From an uncultured Wenzhouxiangella sp. (GTDB lineage: Bacteria > Pseudomonadota > Gammaproteobacteria > Xanthomonadales > Wenzhouxiangellaceae), in contig CAJXNL010000001.1 in assembly GCA_913057195.1 (NCBI GenBank), positions 124,001-188,000 of the forward strand: DNA of 64,000 nt, read 5' to 3'. The translations under genes and the position numbers were made by a program. A model generated the notes under the pieces. The model had not been told where the DNA came from. It did no database searches and saw only the letters and a program-made list of their open reading frames with translations. Shown piece after piece: positions 27,655 to 35,601 of this stretch; the stretch's first letter is position 1, and every line of letters begins with the position of its first letter.

Positions 27655-28437
27655 TCAAAAGGATAACAGGTCTGTTAAAAGCTGAGCATGCAAACTCGGA
27701 CACGCCGCCAAAACCGACGTGGTTTGAGCGTCGATTGGGCGGCCTTGCAAATCGGTGATCCGGCCGCCAGCCTCTCGAACGATCACGGTCAACGCTGCGA
27801 TGTCCAACACGTTGACATCGCTTTCGATGACCACGTCTTGCTGTCCCATGGCCAGTCGATGGTAGGCGTAGAAGTCACCATACCCCCGCGTGCGGGCCGC
27901 CTTTTGGATCAGCCGGCCCACCCACGGCCACTGAGGTGATGTTGCCAACGATCGGATGTTGCCAAAGGAGACATCCGCGCTCGCCAGATCATCGACGTGG
28001 CGAATGCGCATCGGTTGACCGTTGAGTCTGGCGCCACTGCCCACCATCGCCTCAGCGCGCTCATTAAAAGCGGGCGCGCTGGACACGCCCACCACCAATT
28101 CATCATCGACCATCAAAGCGATTTGAATCGACCAAAACGGCAGCCCACGAATGAAACTCCGTGTGCCATCGATGGGATCGATCAACCACCGATGGCGATC
28201 GTGACCTTGCTCGCCATACTCTTCACCGACGATCGCATGGGTGGGGCAGTGCTTGCTTAAAACGGCCCGAATCGCCCGCTCGCAGGCGCGGTCGGCCTCG
28301 GTGACTGGACTGTCGTCGTCTTTGGTCTCAACCACCAATTCCGATTGAAAAAAAGACATCGCCACCTCTTCTGCGGCTTTGGCGGCCTCCACCGCCACCG
28401 TCAGCCAAGCTGAGTCGTGGCCTGCTCGATCCCCCAT
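27655..28437 (-). CDS. Inositol-monophosphatase-family phosphatase, HisN-like
   Basis: Mg2+-dependent phosphatase of 260 residues with the family metal sites: E72 in VGEEYG, DPIDGT at 87-92, and D212 in NVLDIAALTVIVREAGG. The DPIDGTRSFIRGLPFW variant and GDFYAYHRLA resemble histidinol-phosphatase HisN more than CysQ, which is present separately at 50715. The ATG at 28437 overlaps the gspN stop (TAATG); a GTG at 28452 is the alternative start. Its place between gspN and nudE suggests co-transcription with type II secretion genes. The true substrate is not certain. Confidence 0.82.
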   Translation of the reverse strand: MGDRAGHDSAWLTVAVEAAKAAEEVAMSFFQSELVVETKDDDSPVTEADRACERAIRAVLSKHCPTHAIVGEEYGEQGHDRHRWLIDPIDGTRSFIRGLPFWSIQIALMVDDELVVGVSSAPAFNERAEAMVGSGARLNGQPMRIRHVDDLASADVSFGNIRSLATSPQWPWVGRLIQKAARTRGYGDFYAYHRLAMGQQDVVIESDVNVLDIAALTVIVREAGGRITDLQGRPIDAQTTSVLAACPSLHAQLLTDLLSF

Positions 28438-29156
28438 TAAAATACCCCCCACTGCCCGGCGCGCTCAATCACGACCTGGCCATCGCGCTGAGACCCCAAC
28501 GATTGGAAAAAGCGAGCGATGTCAGGCCGACTGGGATCAGGCGCCAGCGTGATCGTGGCACGGTATTGATCACCATTGGTCAGCACATCGCCTTGAACCG
28601 CCACCGCCCCAGATGCGCTGGAGCGGATCTCAACTTGGGTGTGGCCGGCATGCTGCGTCGAGGGCGACAAGTCCGCCACCACATCCCCCAATGATTCATT
28701 CACCAACCCCGCCAAGCTGGCCTCTTCCCATTTCACTTGGCCGGTCGCCCAAAGCCCATCTGGCTGCGACCAGGCGACGCGCTCAACATCAATCTCCAAC
28801 GCCCCTTGTGGCCACGTCACCACCAACCACTGAGCCATATCCAACGCCTGCACATTCACTCGCCCCCGAATTCCCTGCAGCGCGGATCGATCCGTCAACC
28901 GCCAACGGCCCTCGATGTTGATGTCCTCTGAGCGCACCCACCACGCCCACTCGAGCCCACCCGACCAACGCCAACTGAGGGGCAACGGCGACTGTCCCGG
29001 CCAATCCACCACCGCTTCTCCGGCCCACACCCGACCGTCGACACGCTCGATGGACACCGCGCCGTAATTGGCGCGAAGAAACGGTGACGCGGGCAGCGTG
29101 ACCACCCCCATCACCGGCACCAGCGCAATCAGCCACCACACCCAACGCTTGGTCAT
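28437..29156 (-). CDS. gspN: Type II secretion system protein N
   Basis: 239-residue GspN, a bitopic inner-membrane component present in only some type II secretion systems. A membrane helix at about 6-22 precedes a periplasmic beta-rich domain (RVDGRVWAGEAVVDWPG and ATGQVKWEEASL). Recognition depends on its position after gspM, the length and these patterns. GspN resembles AsmA-like envelope proteins and is thought to help the secretin region. It is separated from gspM by three bases. Confidence 0.85.
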   Translation of the reverse strand: MTKRWVWWLIALVPVMGVVTLPASPFLRANYGAVSIERVDGRVWAGEAVVDWPGQSPLPLSWRWSGGLEWAWWVRSEDINIEGRWRLTDRSALQGIRGRVNVQALDMAQWLVVTWPQGALEIDVERVAWSQPDGLWATGQVKWEEASLAGLVNESLGDVVADLSPSTQHAGHTQVEIRSSASGAVAVQGDVLTNGDQYRATITLAPDPSRPDIARFFQSLGSQRDGQVVIERAGQWGVF

Positions 29157-29159
29157 GCG

Positions 29160-29681
29160 CTAGCCCCCTCGCATCAAAGACACGCGCACATCGACTCGGT
29201 CGGCCTGTTCGGATCGGTTGACCGACAAGCGTTCCACCTCAACCCCCTGGGTCACGGACAGATCAGACAGCCAATCCATGACCACCTCAAATTCAGCGCC
29301 GTCAAGCCAAACGTTCACCGTCCGTTCCCCGTTGGGCTCCATGCGCGACAGTGCCCCAGCCAAGCCCGCTGCGCGCGCGGTCTCATCGGTCACACTGAGA
29401 AGAGATTGGTTGGTCTTGATTGTCGAAGGCTCACTGCGGGCCTGCAAGCGCTCGATGATTGGACGGGCGCGCTCGATTTGATTGAGCGTGGTTTGGTGGT
29501 AGGCCAGCTCGGCACGGGCGTCAACCTTCGCCTCAAGCAGCGGTTCGACGAGCTGAGTGAAGATCAACACCGCCGCCAAGACAGCTGCAAGTGCCCCCAA
29601 AGCCATCTGCTGGCGCGGCTTGAGCGCGTGCCACTGAGCCACCAAGGGCGAGGACTGAATGGCCTTTGCGAGCGGCTTCAT
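29160..29681 (-). CDS. gspM: Type II secretion system protein M
   Basis: 173-residue inner-membrane protein of the secretion assembly platform that partners GspL. It has a short cytoplasmic N-terminus, a membrane helix at about 26-43, a coiled region (AKVDARAELAYHQTTLNQI) and a small periplasmic ferredoxin-like domain. LLSVTDETARAAGLAGAL and NVWLDGAEFEVVMDWLSDL match the GspM C-terminal pattern. The start overlaps the gspL stop by four bases. Confidence 0.9.
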   Translation of the reverse strand: MKPLAKAIQSSPLVAQWHALKPRQQMALGALAAVLAAVLIFTQLVEPLLEAKVDARAELAYHQTTLNQIERARPIIERLQARSEPSTIKTNQSLLSVTDETARAAGLAGALSRMEPNGERTVNVWLDGAEFEVVMDWLSDLSVTQGVEVERLSVNRSEQADRVDVRVSLMRGG

Positions 29682-30874
29682 GACTCCCCCATCGCCACGC
29701 GCACGCGGCCTTGAGCCCCGGCCGATGACAGCGTCGCTGACGACACACTGGCTTGCAAAGACAGATCATTGAGCTGTTGAACCACACGATCCAAGCTGGC
29801 CACATCATCGGCTGTGAGTGACAGCTCCAGCTGTCCTTCACTGTAATTCAATGCATCAACCACCAACGGCTGATTCGCCTGAATGATCGGCTGCACTCGG
29901 ACCATCAGTGTCAGCAGCCCTGCCGCCTGCCCAAACCGCAGCTGAGCCAGTTCACGTTCCAACAGCTCGCGCTCACGGCCGATGGCCGGCTGGTCAGGAA
30001 ACAAGGCTGCAAATTGCGCTTTCACATCGTCCCGGGCGGTGGCCGCCTGATGGCTCAGCACCTGCTGCTCCACCGCCAGCGAGACCAGCGCCAATGCACC
30101 AACGGCCGCGGCCCAACGGGCCACGCGATGCCATTGGCGTTGCCCCCCTCGGACCCGATGGGGGCGCCAAGGCCCCGTCAAAAGATTGATGGGCGGATTG
30201 AGCGCCCGGTCTTTGAGTTCAGCCAACATGCCGGCGTTTGGGGCTTGGGGCGCTTGCCTGTCGACTCGGTCGCGCCACTCATCCGGCGGCTCATCACCGC
30301 CCCACCACACCAACGAAGATGACGGCCACTGATCCACCATCAGCGATGCCACCTCAGCAGAAAAACTGGCAAAGGCCCATTCATCCCAACGCATCAATAT
30401 CGTCTCACCGCTTCGGGCGAGGCTCACGGTGCCTGGCTGCCATGGCAAACACAGCGCGTCGGGAATCAAAGCATCTACGTTTAAGACCTGGAAGAGCGAT
30501 TGCCACGCATCCATCCGCGCTCGCGCCACCGCCACCGCCATCAGCTCACCCGCCGCCGTGCGGCCCGCCGCCACCACGTGCTCGTCCTCAACGGGTCCTG
30601 CCACGTGCTCTTCAGCTGCCCAGACCAAGGCCTGCGCCAATCGGTGCTTGGACATCACCGGCAGGTCCAACCGCATCGGGGTCACTTGACCGGCATCGAC
30701 CAACACCCGAACCGAGTCGGCCGGCGGCAAGGACGCCAACTCATCAACCGCGCAATGCCCCACCGCCTCGATGTCGCCGTGACGGTCGCACGTACACCAC
30801 GCCATGGGCGTTGACGACGCCTGAATGATCAAATGCGCTGCCCGCTGCGCTTCGCGGCGGGATGGCTTAGCCAC
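29678..30874 (-). CDS. gspL: Type II secretion system protein L
   Basis: 398-residue assembly-platform protein. The cytoplasmic actin-like domain (about 1-240) normally recruits the GspE ATPase. It is followed by LNPPINLLTGPW, the conserved link, then a membrane helix at about 253-269 and a periplasmic ferredoxin-like domain. It starts with GTG shortly after the gspK stop. gspE itself is not in this window. Confidence 0.9.
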   Translation of the reverse strand: MAKPSRREAQRAAHLIIQASSTPMAWCTCDRHGDIEAVGHCAVDELASLPPADSVRVLVDAGQVTPMRLDLPVMSKHRLAQALVWAAEEHVAGPVEDEHVVAAGRTAAGELMAVAVARARMDAWQSLFQVLNVDALIPDALCLPWQPGTVSLARSGETILMRWDEWAFASFSAEVASLMVDQWPSSSLVWWGGDEPPDEWRDRVDRQAPQAPNAGMLAELKDRALNPPINLLTGPWRPHRVRGGQRQWHRVARWAAAVGALALVSLAVEQQVLSHQAATARDDVKAQFAALFPDQPAIGRERELLERELAQLRFGQAAGLLTLMVRVQPIIQANQPLVVDALNYSEGQLELSLTADDVASLDRVVQQLNDLSLQASVSSATLSSAGAQGRVRVAMGES

Positions 30875-30876
30875 CC

Positions 30877-31773
30877 TTATGGCACCTCTTGACTGACATA
30901 CCTGAAATCATACCCCGAGCCTGACCCCTGAATCAGGCGAAACCCATCGTGGGTTTGAACACCCCCCTGGCGAGCAAACCGCACCCGTGCTTGGGCAAGG
31001 AAAACATTGGCTTTCACCGCCAAGCGCGCTCGCTCATCCGGCGTCAACGCCGCCCCGGCCATGATGGGCTCGGCCCACAGGTCTTGATCGCGTCGAAACG
31101 GCCGCTTGGAGAGCACGCGCCGCGCCTGCTCACGATCCAGTGCCTCAACGAACGCCGCCAACACCGCCGGCCCTGTTGCATTGACATTCAGCGACAGCGC
31201 AGGGGAAGGCCACACGGCCACGTGAGGCAGCAAGGTCTCATAAGCCCGTGGGTCCAGCCCAGGAATCTCACGCAGTTCAGAGACATGGATCAGCGGCGCG
31301 CGGGGGGTGCGTTCATCGGGGGTGTTGAGCCACTGCACAATGTCACGGCTCAGTCGGGCATTGAGCTGAAGCTCAGCCAGCAGGCGGTTCAGCACCCGCC
31401 TGGCCTGCGCCCGAGTATCGGGGTCTGGATGCATCAACGCATTCAAATTCAATCGACCATCCAGCACCCAAGCTCGCCCCTGGACCGTTCCTCCTGGGAT
31501 CTGATAGGCGGGGGTCCATTGCAACAATGCCTCAGGCGTGACCACCCCCTCAGACGCGGCCAAGCGTTCCTCTAAAAGCCGCTCTGTGATCAGTGCCATG
31601 CCCGCACTCAACTGCATCACCTGGTGGCGATCACTGAGTGCCTGGGTTCGGGCCAAAGCCCGCTGGGTGCGCTCGACCAACGCCACCGCAATCACACTGC
31701 CTAAGGTCACGGCAACCAAGACAATCACAAGCGCCAACCCGCGTTGCTTCCGTTGTGACACGCCAGCCACCAT
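30877..31773 (-). CDS. gspK: Type II secretion minor pseudopilin K
   Basis: 298-residue minor pseudopilin that sits at the tip of the pseudopilus. The prepilin site is KQRG/LALVIVLVAV. As is normal for GspK, the usual Glu at +5 is absent, replaced here by Val. A large alpha-helical insertion domain follows, including LNLNALMHPD and VSELREIPGLDPRAYETLLPHV, typical of GspK. The ATG abuts the gspJ stop with no gap. Confidence 0.92.
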   Translation of the reverse strand: MVAGVSQRKQRGLALVIVLVAVTLGSVIAVALVERTQRALARTQALSDRHQVMQLSAGMALITERLLEERLAASEGVVTPEALLQWTPAYQIPGGTVQGRAWVLDGRLNLNALMHPDPDTRAQARRVLNRLLAELQLNARLSRDIVQWLNTPDERTPRAPLIHVSELREIPGLDPRAYETLLPHVAVWPSPALSLNVNATGPAVLAAFVEALDREQARRVLSKRPFRRDQDLWAEPIMAGAALTPDERARLAVKANVFLAQARVRFARQGGVQTHDGFRLIQGSGSGYDFRYVSQEVP

Positions 31774-32376
31774 CTAATCGATCACCAGCCGACGTCGAAT
31801 GGCGCCAAACCGCGGGTGAACAAACGCATACTCAACGGCCTCCGGCAGGCGCTGATTGGACCGAGGTGTCCAGACCGATCGCCAGCCGTTTTGGGCGTCG
31901 TAATAGCGCAATGACCAATCGCTCACCGACGCCAAGACCGTCTCCGTGCGCACCTGATCACCGCTTTGTTCATGCAGTCGAGGCCAGAACAAACGCTCCA
32001 ACCGACCCGCTTGCCACTGCCACTGGAAACGCTGCAGCTGAGCCCTGGGTTGGGCCGTGGGATTGGCCCACCCCGAGCGCACCCCACCCAAGCTGGTCGC
32101 CCGACCCAAGAAGTCGCCCGCCGCGCCGGATTCACCCCAGCGGGGCCGAGAAATCAACGCCTGAATATCGGCATCGAGCCGGGCCGTGGCCCACTGCAGT
32201 TGACTGAGATCGGCCTCAAAAGTCTCCGATGACGCCGCCGCCTGTGACAGCCCATCAAGCGCCAGATACACGCTGCTGCCCATGGCCGAAAAAATCGCAA
32301 CCGCGATCAAAAGCTCGATCAATGTAAACCCTGAGGCGGGCCCACGCGGATGGTGATGATCGCTGCCCACCCTCAC
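31774..32376 (-). CDS. gspJ: Type II secretion minor pseudopilin J
   Basis: 200-residue minor pseudopilin of the tip complex. The prepilin peptidase site is ASG/FTLIELLIAVAIF with Glu at +5, after an unusually long 17-residue histidine-containing leader (MRVGSDHHHPRGPASG). The body contains RLDADIQALISRP and DWSLRYYDAQNGWRSVW, a pattern typical of GspJ. It starts with GTG sharing GTGA with the gspI stop. Confidence 0.92.
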   Translation of the reverse strand: MRVGSDHHHPRGPASGFTLIELLIAVAIFSAMGSSVYLALDGLSQAAASSETFEADLSQLQWATARLDADIQALISRPRWGESGAAGDFLGRATSLGGVRSGWANPTAQPRAQLQRFQWQWQAGRLERLFWPRLHEQSGDQVRTETVLASVSDWSLRYYDAQNGWRSVWTPRSNQRLPEAVEYAFVHPRFGAIRRRLVID

Positions 32377-32732
32377 GGCGCCACAAACCCGGTGTGCATC
32401 ACCAAAGCATCATCCTCATCGCCGGGGGCATACACCCCCACATCCACCCGCCACATGGCCGGATCGGGACTGGGCCCGATGACGGCTTGCCACACCCACG
32501 ACTGATCCGCCATGCGCATTTCGCCCTGCCGCCGACCGGGTGCGGCCACCCCTTCGAGTCGGATGTCTGTCAACACATTGTCCGCCACCATCAACGCCCA
32601 GGTGCGCTGCGCCACTTGGTGATGCGCATCCAGTGACAGCGCGCCTGAGCGCGCCAAGCCAAACAACGCCACCGAAACGATCAGCAAGCTGATCAACACT
32701 TCCAACAGCGTCATGCCGCGGCTTTTTTTCAC
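32373..32732 (-). CDS. gspI: Type II secretion minor pseudopilin I
   Basis: 119-residue minor pseudopilin that nucleates the pseudopilus tip with GspJ and GspK. The site KSRG/MTLLEVLISLLIV has Glu at +5. ALMVADNVLTDIRLEG and the C-terminal WRVDVGVY pattern match GspI. It starts with GTG sharing GTGA with the gspH stop. Confidence 0.92.
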   Translation of the reverse strand: MKKSRGMTLLEVLISLLIVSVALFGLARSGALSLDAHHQVAQRTWALMVADNVLTDIRLEGVAAPGRRQGEMRMADQSWVWQAVIGPSPDPAMWRVDVGVYAPGDEDDALVMHTGFVAP

Positions 32733-33280
32733 GTGGGTCCCCCCAGCCGCTCAACCGACCATGGCCCCACCGAGGGCATGGTCAGCCGCGCGGCGACACC
32801 GTCGTGCAGCAGCGTCAACTCAAAGGGCGTGCGCTCGCCCAAGCGAGCGCAATGAATCTGCACCAGGGGGCGGTCTTCGGTGCTGGCGGCGGCAGGCACA
32901 CCCACCCGGGTGCCCTCAACGCGCAGCGATAGGGTGATGGCTTCGGGCCATCGGTGGATGCGCTCAAGCTCAGATTCGCGCGAACGATCTCTTGCAACAC
33001 CTGTCTCGTTGGGCTGATCTGCCAGCCAAAACGACGGTGACCAAGTGGTCCAAAAGACCCCCGCTTGATCGATCCCGATCGCACGGGGTTGGTTGAACAC
33101 CATGCCTTGTTGGCACAGGTGGTTGATCTTCTCAGCCACCTCCATCAAGGCAGCGGTTGGCGAAGGCGGATCATTTGTGGGCCCGAAACGCAAAACGGCC
33201 ATGCCCGCCATGATGGAGACAATCGCCACCACCACCAACGTCTCGATCAGGGTCATGCCTTTGTCGCCCGATTGTGGCAT
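32729..33280 (-). CDS. gspH: Type II secretion minor pseudopilin H
   Basis: 183-residue minor pseudopilin linking the GspG shaft to the tip. The prepilin site is GDKG/MTLIETLVVVAIV with Glu at +5. I chose the ATG at 33280, 16 bases past the gspG stop, which gives an eight-residue leader; the open frame extends further only through gspG sequence. The globular part is divergent, as usual for GspH. Confidence 0.88.
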   Translation of the reverse strand: MPQSGDKGMTLIETLVVVAIVSIMAGMAVLRFGPTNDPPSPTAALMEVAEKINHLCQQGMVFNQPRAIGIDQAGVFWTTWSPSFWLADQPNETGVARDRSRESELERIHRWPEAITLSLRVEGTRVGVPAAASTEDRPLVQIHCARLGERTPFELTLLHDGVAARLTMPSVGPWSVERLGGPT

Positions 33281-33296
33281 CAACCCAGCACCCACC

Positions 33297-33734
33297 CTAC
33301 GCGTCGTTGGATGAGGTCCAATTGCCGATTTCTGCATTGATGCCCTCACCCCCCGGCAGCCCGTTCGCCCCCAACGACCAGACGTCAACATCGCCATGGA
33401 GGCCCGGGTTCAGGTATTGGTAAGGTCGGCCCCAAGGATCGATGGGCAACTCATTGAGATAGCCGCCTGTTTTGTAATTCCGAGGCTGAGGCTCTCCGCT
33501 GGGGCGCTCAACCAAAGCCTCAAGCCCTTGCTCCGTCGACGGGTAGGTGGCGTTGTCAAGCCGGTAGAGGTTGAGCGCTGTCACCAACGCCTGGATGTCC
33601 TGCTCGGCCCGCACCACCCGCGCCCGATCAGGCTCATCCATGATCCGCGGCACGACCACCGCCGCCAAAATGCTGATGATGACGACCACCACCAGGACTT
33701 CAATTAACGAAAAACCTCGCATTGCCTTTGCCAT
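33297..33734 (-). CDS. gspG: Type II secretion major pseudopilin G
   Basis: Major pseudopilin, the polymerising piston of the secretion system, with 145 residues. The site MRG/FSLIEVLVVVVIIS has Glu at +5. TYPSTEQGLEAL and the C-terminal calcium-binding segment DVWSLGANGLPGGEGINAEIGNW (key residues D, L, G, N, E, I, N) are diagnostic. ATG codons at 33734 and 33740 are both possible; GAGGG lies nine bases before the first, which I prefer. It is the first gene of the gspG-N run, divergent from rsmE. Confidence 0.94.
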   Translation of the reverse strand: MAKAMRGFSLIEVLVVVVIISILAAVVVPRIMDEPDRARVVRAEQDIQALVTALNLYRLDNATYPSTEQGLEALVERPSGEPQPRNYKTGGYLNELPIDPWGRPYQYLNPGLHGDVDVWSLGANGLPGGEGINAEIGNWTSSNDA

Positions 33735-33842
33735 GGTCATTGACCCTCTTAAAAACGCAAGCCCCATCGCTTGGTTGATGTCTTTCGGGATATCACTCAT
33801 CATACGCCGATGAACGCACTCGGCCATCTTACCGCCAAAGCC

Positions 33843-34565
33843 ATGCGCGTCTACACCCCTCAGCCGCTGACCGTGGGTGAGACCGCGGTGCTCGAGCCCA
33901 CCGCCGCCCACCACTTGGTGGTGGTGTGTCGATGCCGAGCAGGTGATCGAGTGGTCTTATTTAATGGCGATGGCGCAGTATACGCCGGAACACTTGCCCC
34001 ACCGGTCAATGCCAAGCAATGCACCGTTTCGATTGACGATGTTGCGCACCCTGACGTGGAGTCACCGCTGGCGGTGTCACTGATCCAAGCCATCGGCAAA
34101 GGCGATCGCATGGACTGGGCGATTCAAAAGGCGGTTGAGTTGGGCGTGGCTTCAATCACACCCTTGATCAGTGAACGCGTGACGATCAAACTCGACCCCA
34201 AACGCGCCGAAAAACGCCAGCAGCGCTGGCAATCGATCGTTGTCAACGCGTGCGAACAATCCGGTCGGGTCTCGGTTCCACCGGTTCACCCGCCGATGAC
34301 GCTGGCGGCGTTTTCGCCGCCGCCTGCTCAGGTCACGTATCACCTGGACCCCCAAGCCGAGGCTGGCCTAAGCACCCGCCGGCCCAATGCACCGATTACG
34401 CTGCTGGTGGGCCCTGAGGGCGGATTCAGTGCCGATGAAGTGTCACACTTACAGGCCTCGGGCAGCCAAGGCGTTCGATTGGGACCCCGCATCCTGCGGA
34501 CCGAGACCGCAGGGGTGGCTTGCCTGGCCGCCATGCAGGCGCTTTGGGGCGACTTTTTAAAGTGA
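33843..34565 (+). CDS. rsmE: 16S rRNA (uracil-1498 N3) methyltransferase
   Basis: SPOUT methyltransferase that makes m3U1498 in 16S rRNA. It has 240 residues from the ATG at 33843, where MRVYTPQPL aligns with the E. coli start; an in-frame ATG at 33810 would add 11 residues. The knot motifs are LLVGPEGGFSADEV and LGPRILRTETAGVACLAAMQ. The IGKGDRMDWAIQKAVELGV region is also conserved. No good Shine-Dalgarno sequence precedes either start. The stop shares GTGA with prmA. Confidence 0.92.
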   Translation: MRVYTPQPLTVGETAVLEPTAAHHLVVVCRCRAGDRVVLFNGDGAVYAGTLAPPVNAKQCTVSIDDVAHPDVESPLAVSLIQAIGKGDRMDWAIQKAVELGVASITPLISERVTIKLDPKRAEKRQQRWQSIVVNACEQSGRVSVPPVHPPMTLAAFSPPPAQVTYHLDPQAEAGLSTRRPNAPITLLVGPEGGFSADEVSHLQASGSQGVRLGPRILRTETAGVACLAAMQALWGDFLK

Positions 34566-35548
34566 CTGATACACCCCCACACACCACGCCGTGGCAAACC
34601 CTTCGCCTGACCCGGAAGCTGGCCGCCGAGGCCCGCGAAAGTGACGCTTCTCAAGCGGCGATGCTCGAATGGATGGAAGCTGAGTTGTTTGACGCCGGCG
34701 CGTTGGCGGTGACCGTCTTGGATGCCGAGGACCACCCTTTAAACGAACCCCTGCCGGGCGAGCAACCGCTGTGGCCGCACGTGATTGTCGAGGCGCTGTT
34801 TGCCGCCGATCAGTCCATGGATCAAGCCCTCATTGCCCTGCACCATGCCGGCGTGATCCGTGCCGATGAGCACATCGAGCTCGACACGCTTGCAGATCAG
34901 GTGTGGACCCGCGCTTGGATGGATGACTTTAAGCCGATGGTGTTTGGGGAGCGACTTTGGGTCTGTCCAACGCACACCCCTCCAGACCCCGATTGGCCGG
35001 TCGTGGTTCAGCTCGACCCGGGGCTTGCGTTCGGCACGGGGACCCATCCAACGACCGCGCTGTGTCTTCGTTGGTTAGATCAGTGGGCTTTGCACGCCAG
35101 CCCCGCATCCGATCGACCAACCGTGATTGACTTTGGGTGTGGCTCGGGGATTTTGGCGGTGGCGGCGGCGAAACTGGGCGCACAGCGCGTTTGGGCCACC
35201 GATCACGACGATCAGGCCTTGAGGGCCACCCAAGACAACGCCGAGGCCAACGGCGTGGCGGCGTCCATCGAAACGTTGAGGCCCGACGCGCTCATTGGGC
35301 ACACGCCGATCCCCAAAGTGGATGTGGTCCTTGCCAACATCTTGGCCCAGCCACTGATTGAGTTGGCGCCACGGTTGATTGATCTTGTCAAGCCAGGCGG
35401 GCAGTTGGTCTTGTCGGGCATCTTGACCACCCAAACAGCGGCCGTCAAAGCCGCCTATGCGTCTTTGGATGGTCATCCCCAAGAAACCGCCGATGGCGAC
35501 TGGGTTTGTTTGGCATTTGCTCACCAGACCGGTTGTCACTACAATTAG
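34562..35548 (+). CDS. prmA: Ribosomal protein L11 methyltransferase
   Basis: Trimethylates lysines and the N-terminus of ribosomal protein L11. It has 328 residues from a GTG that overlaps the rsmE stop. The AdoMet site [19 protein letters not shown], preceded by [19 protein letters not shown], is diagnostic. [20 protein letters not shown] carries the NxxAxPL-type motif IV. Pairing with rsmE links two ribosome-modifying enzymes in one transcript. Confidence 0.94.
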   Translation: MTDTPPHTTPWQTLRLTRKLAAEARESDASQAAMLEWMEAELFDAGALAVTVLDAEDHPLNEPLPGEQPLWPHVIVEALFAADQSMDQALIALHHAGVIRADEHIELDTLADQVWTRAWMDDFKPMVFGERLWVCPTHTPPDPDWPVVVQLDPGLAFGTGTHPTTALCLRWLDQWALHASPASDRPTVIDFGCGSGILAVAAAKLGAQRVWATDHDDQALRATQDNAEANGVAASIETLRPDALIGHTPIPKVDVVLANILAQPLIELAPRLIDLVKPGGQLVLSGILTTQTAAVKAAYASLDGHPQETADGDWVCLAFAHQTGCHYN

Positions 35549-35601
35549 CTCGTCCTAGACAGCAACAACAACCATTCATCATCGTATCTTCGGGAGAGAC
35601 A

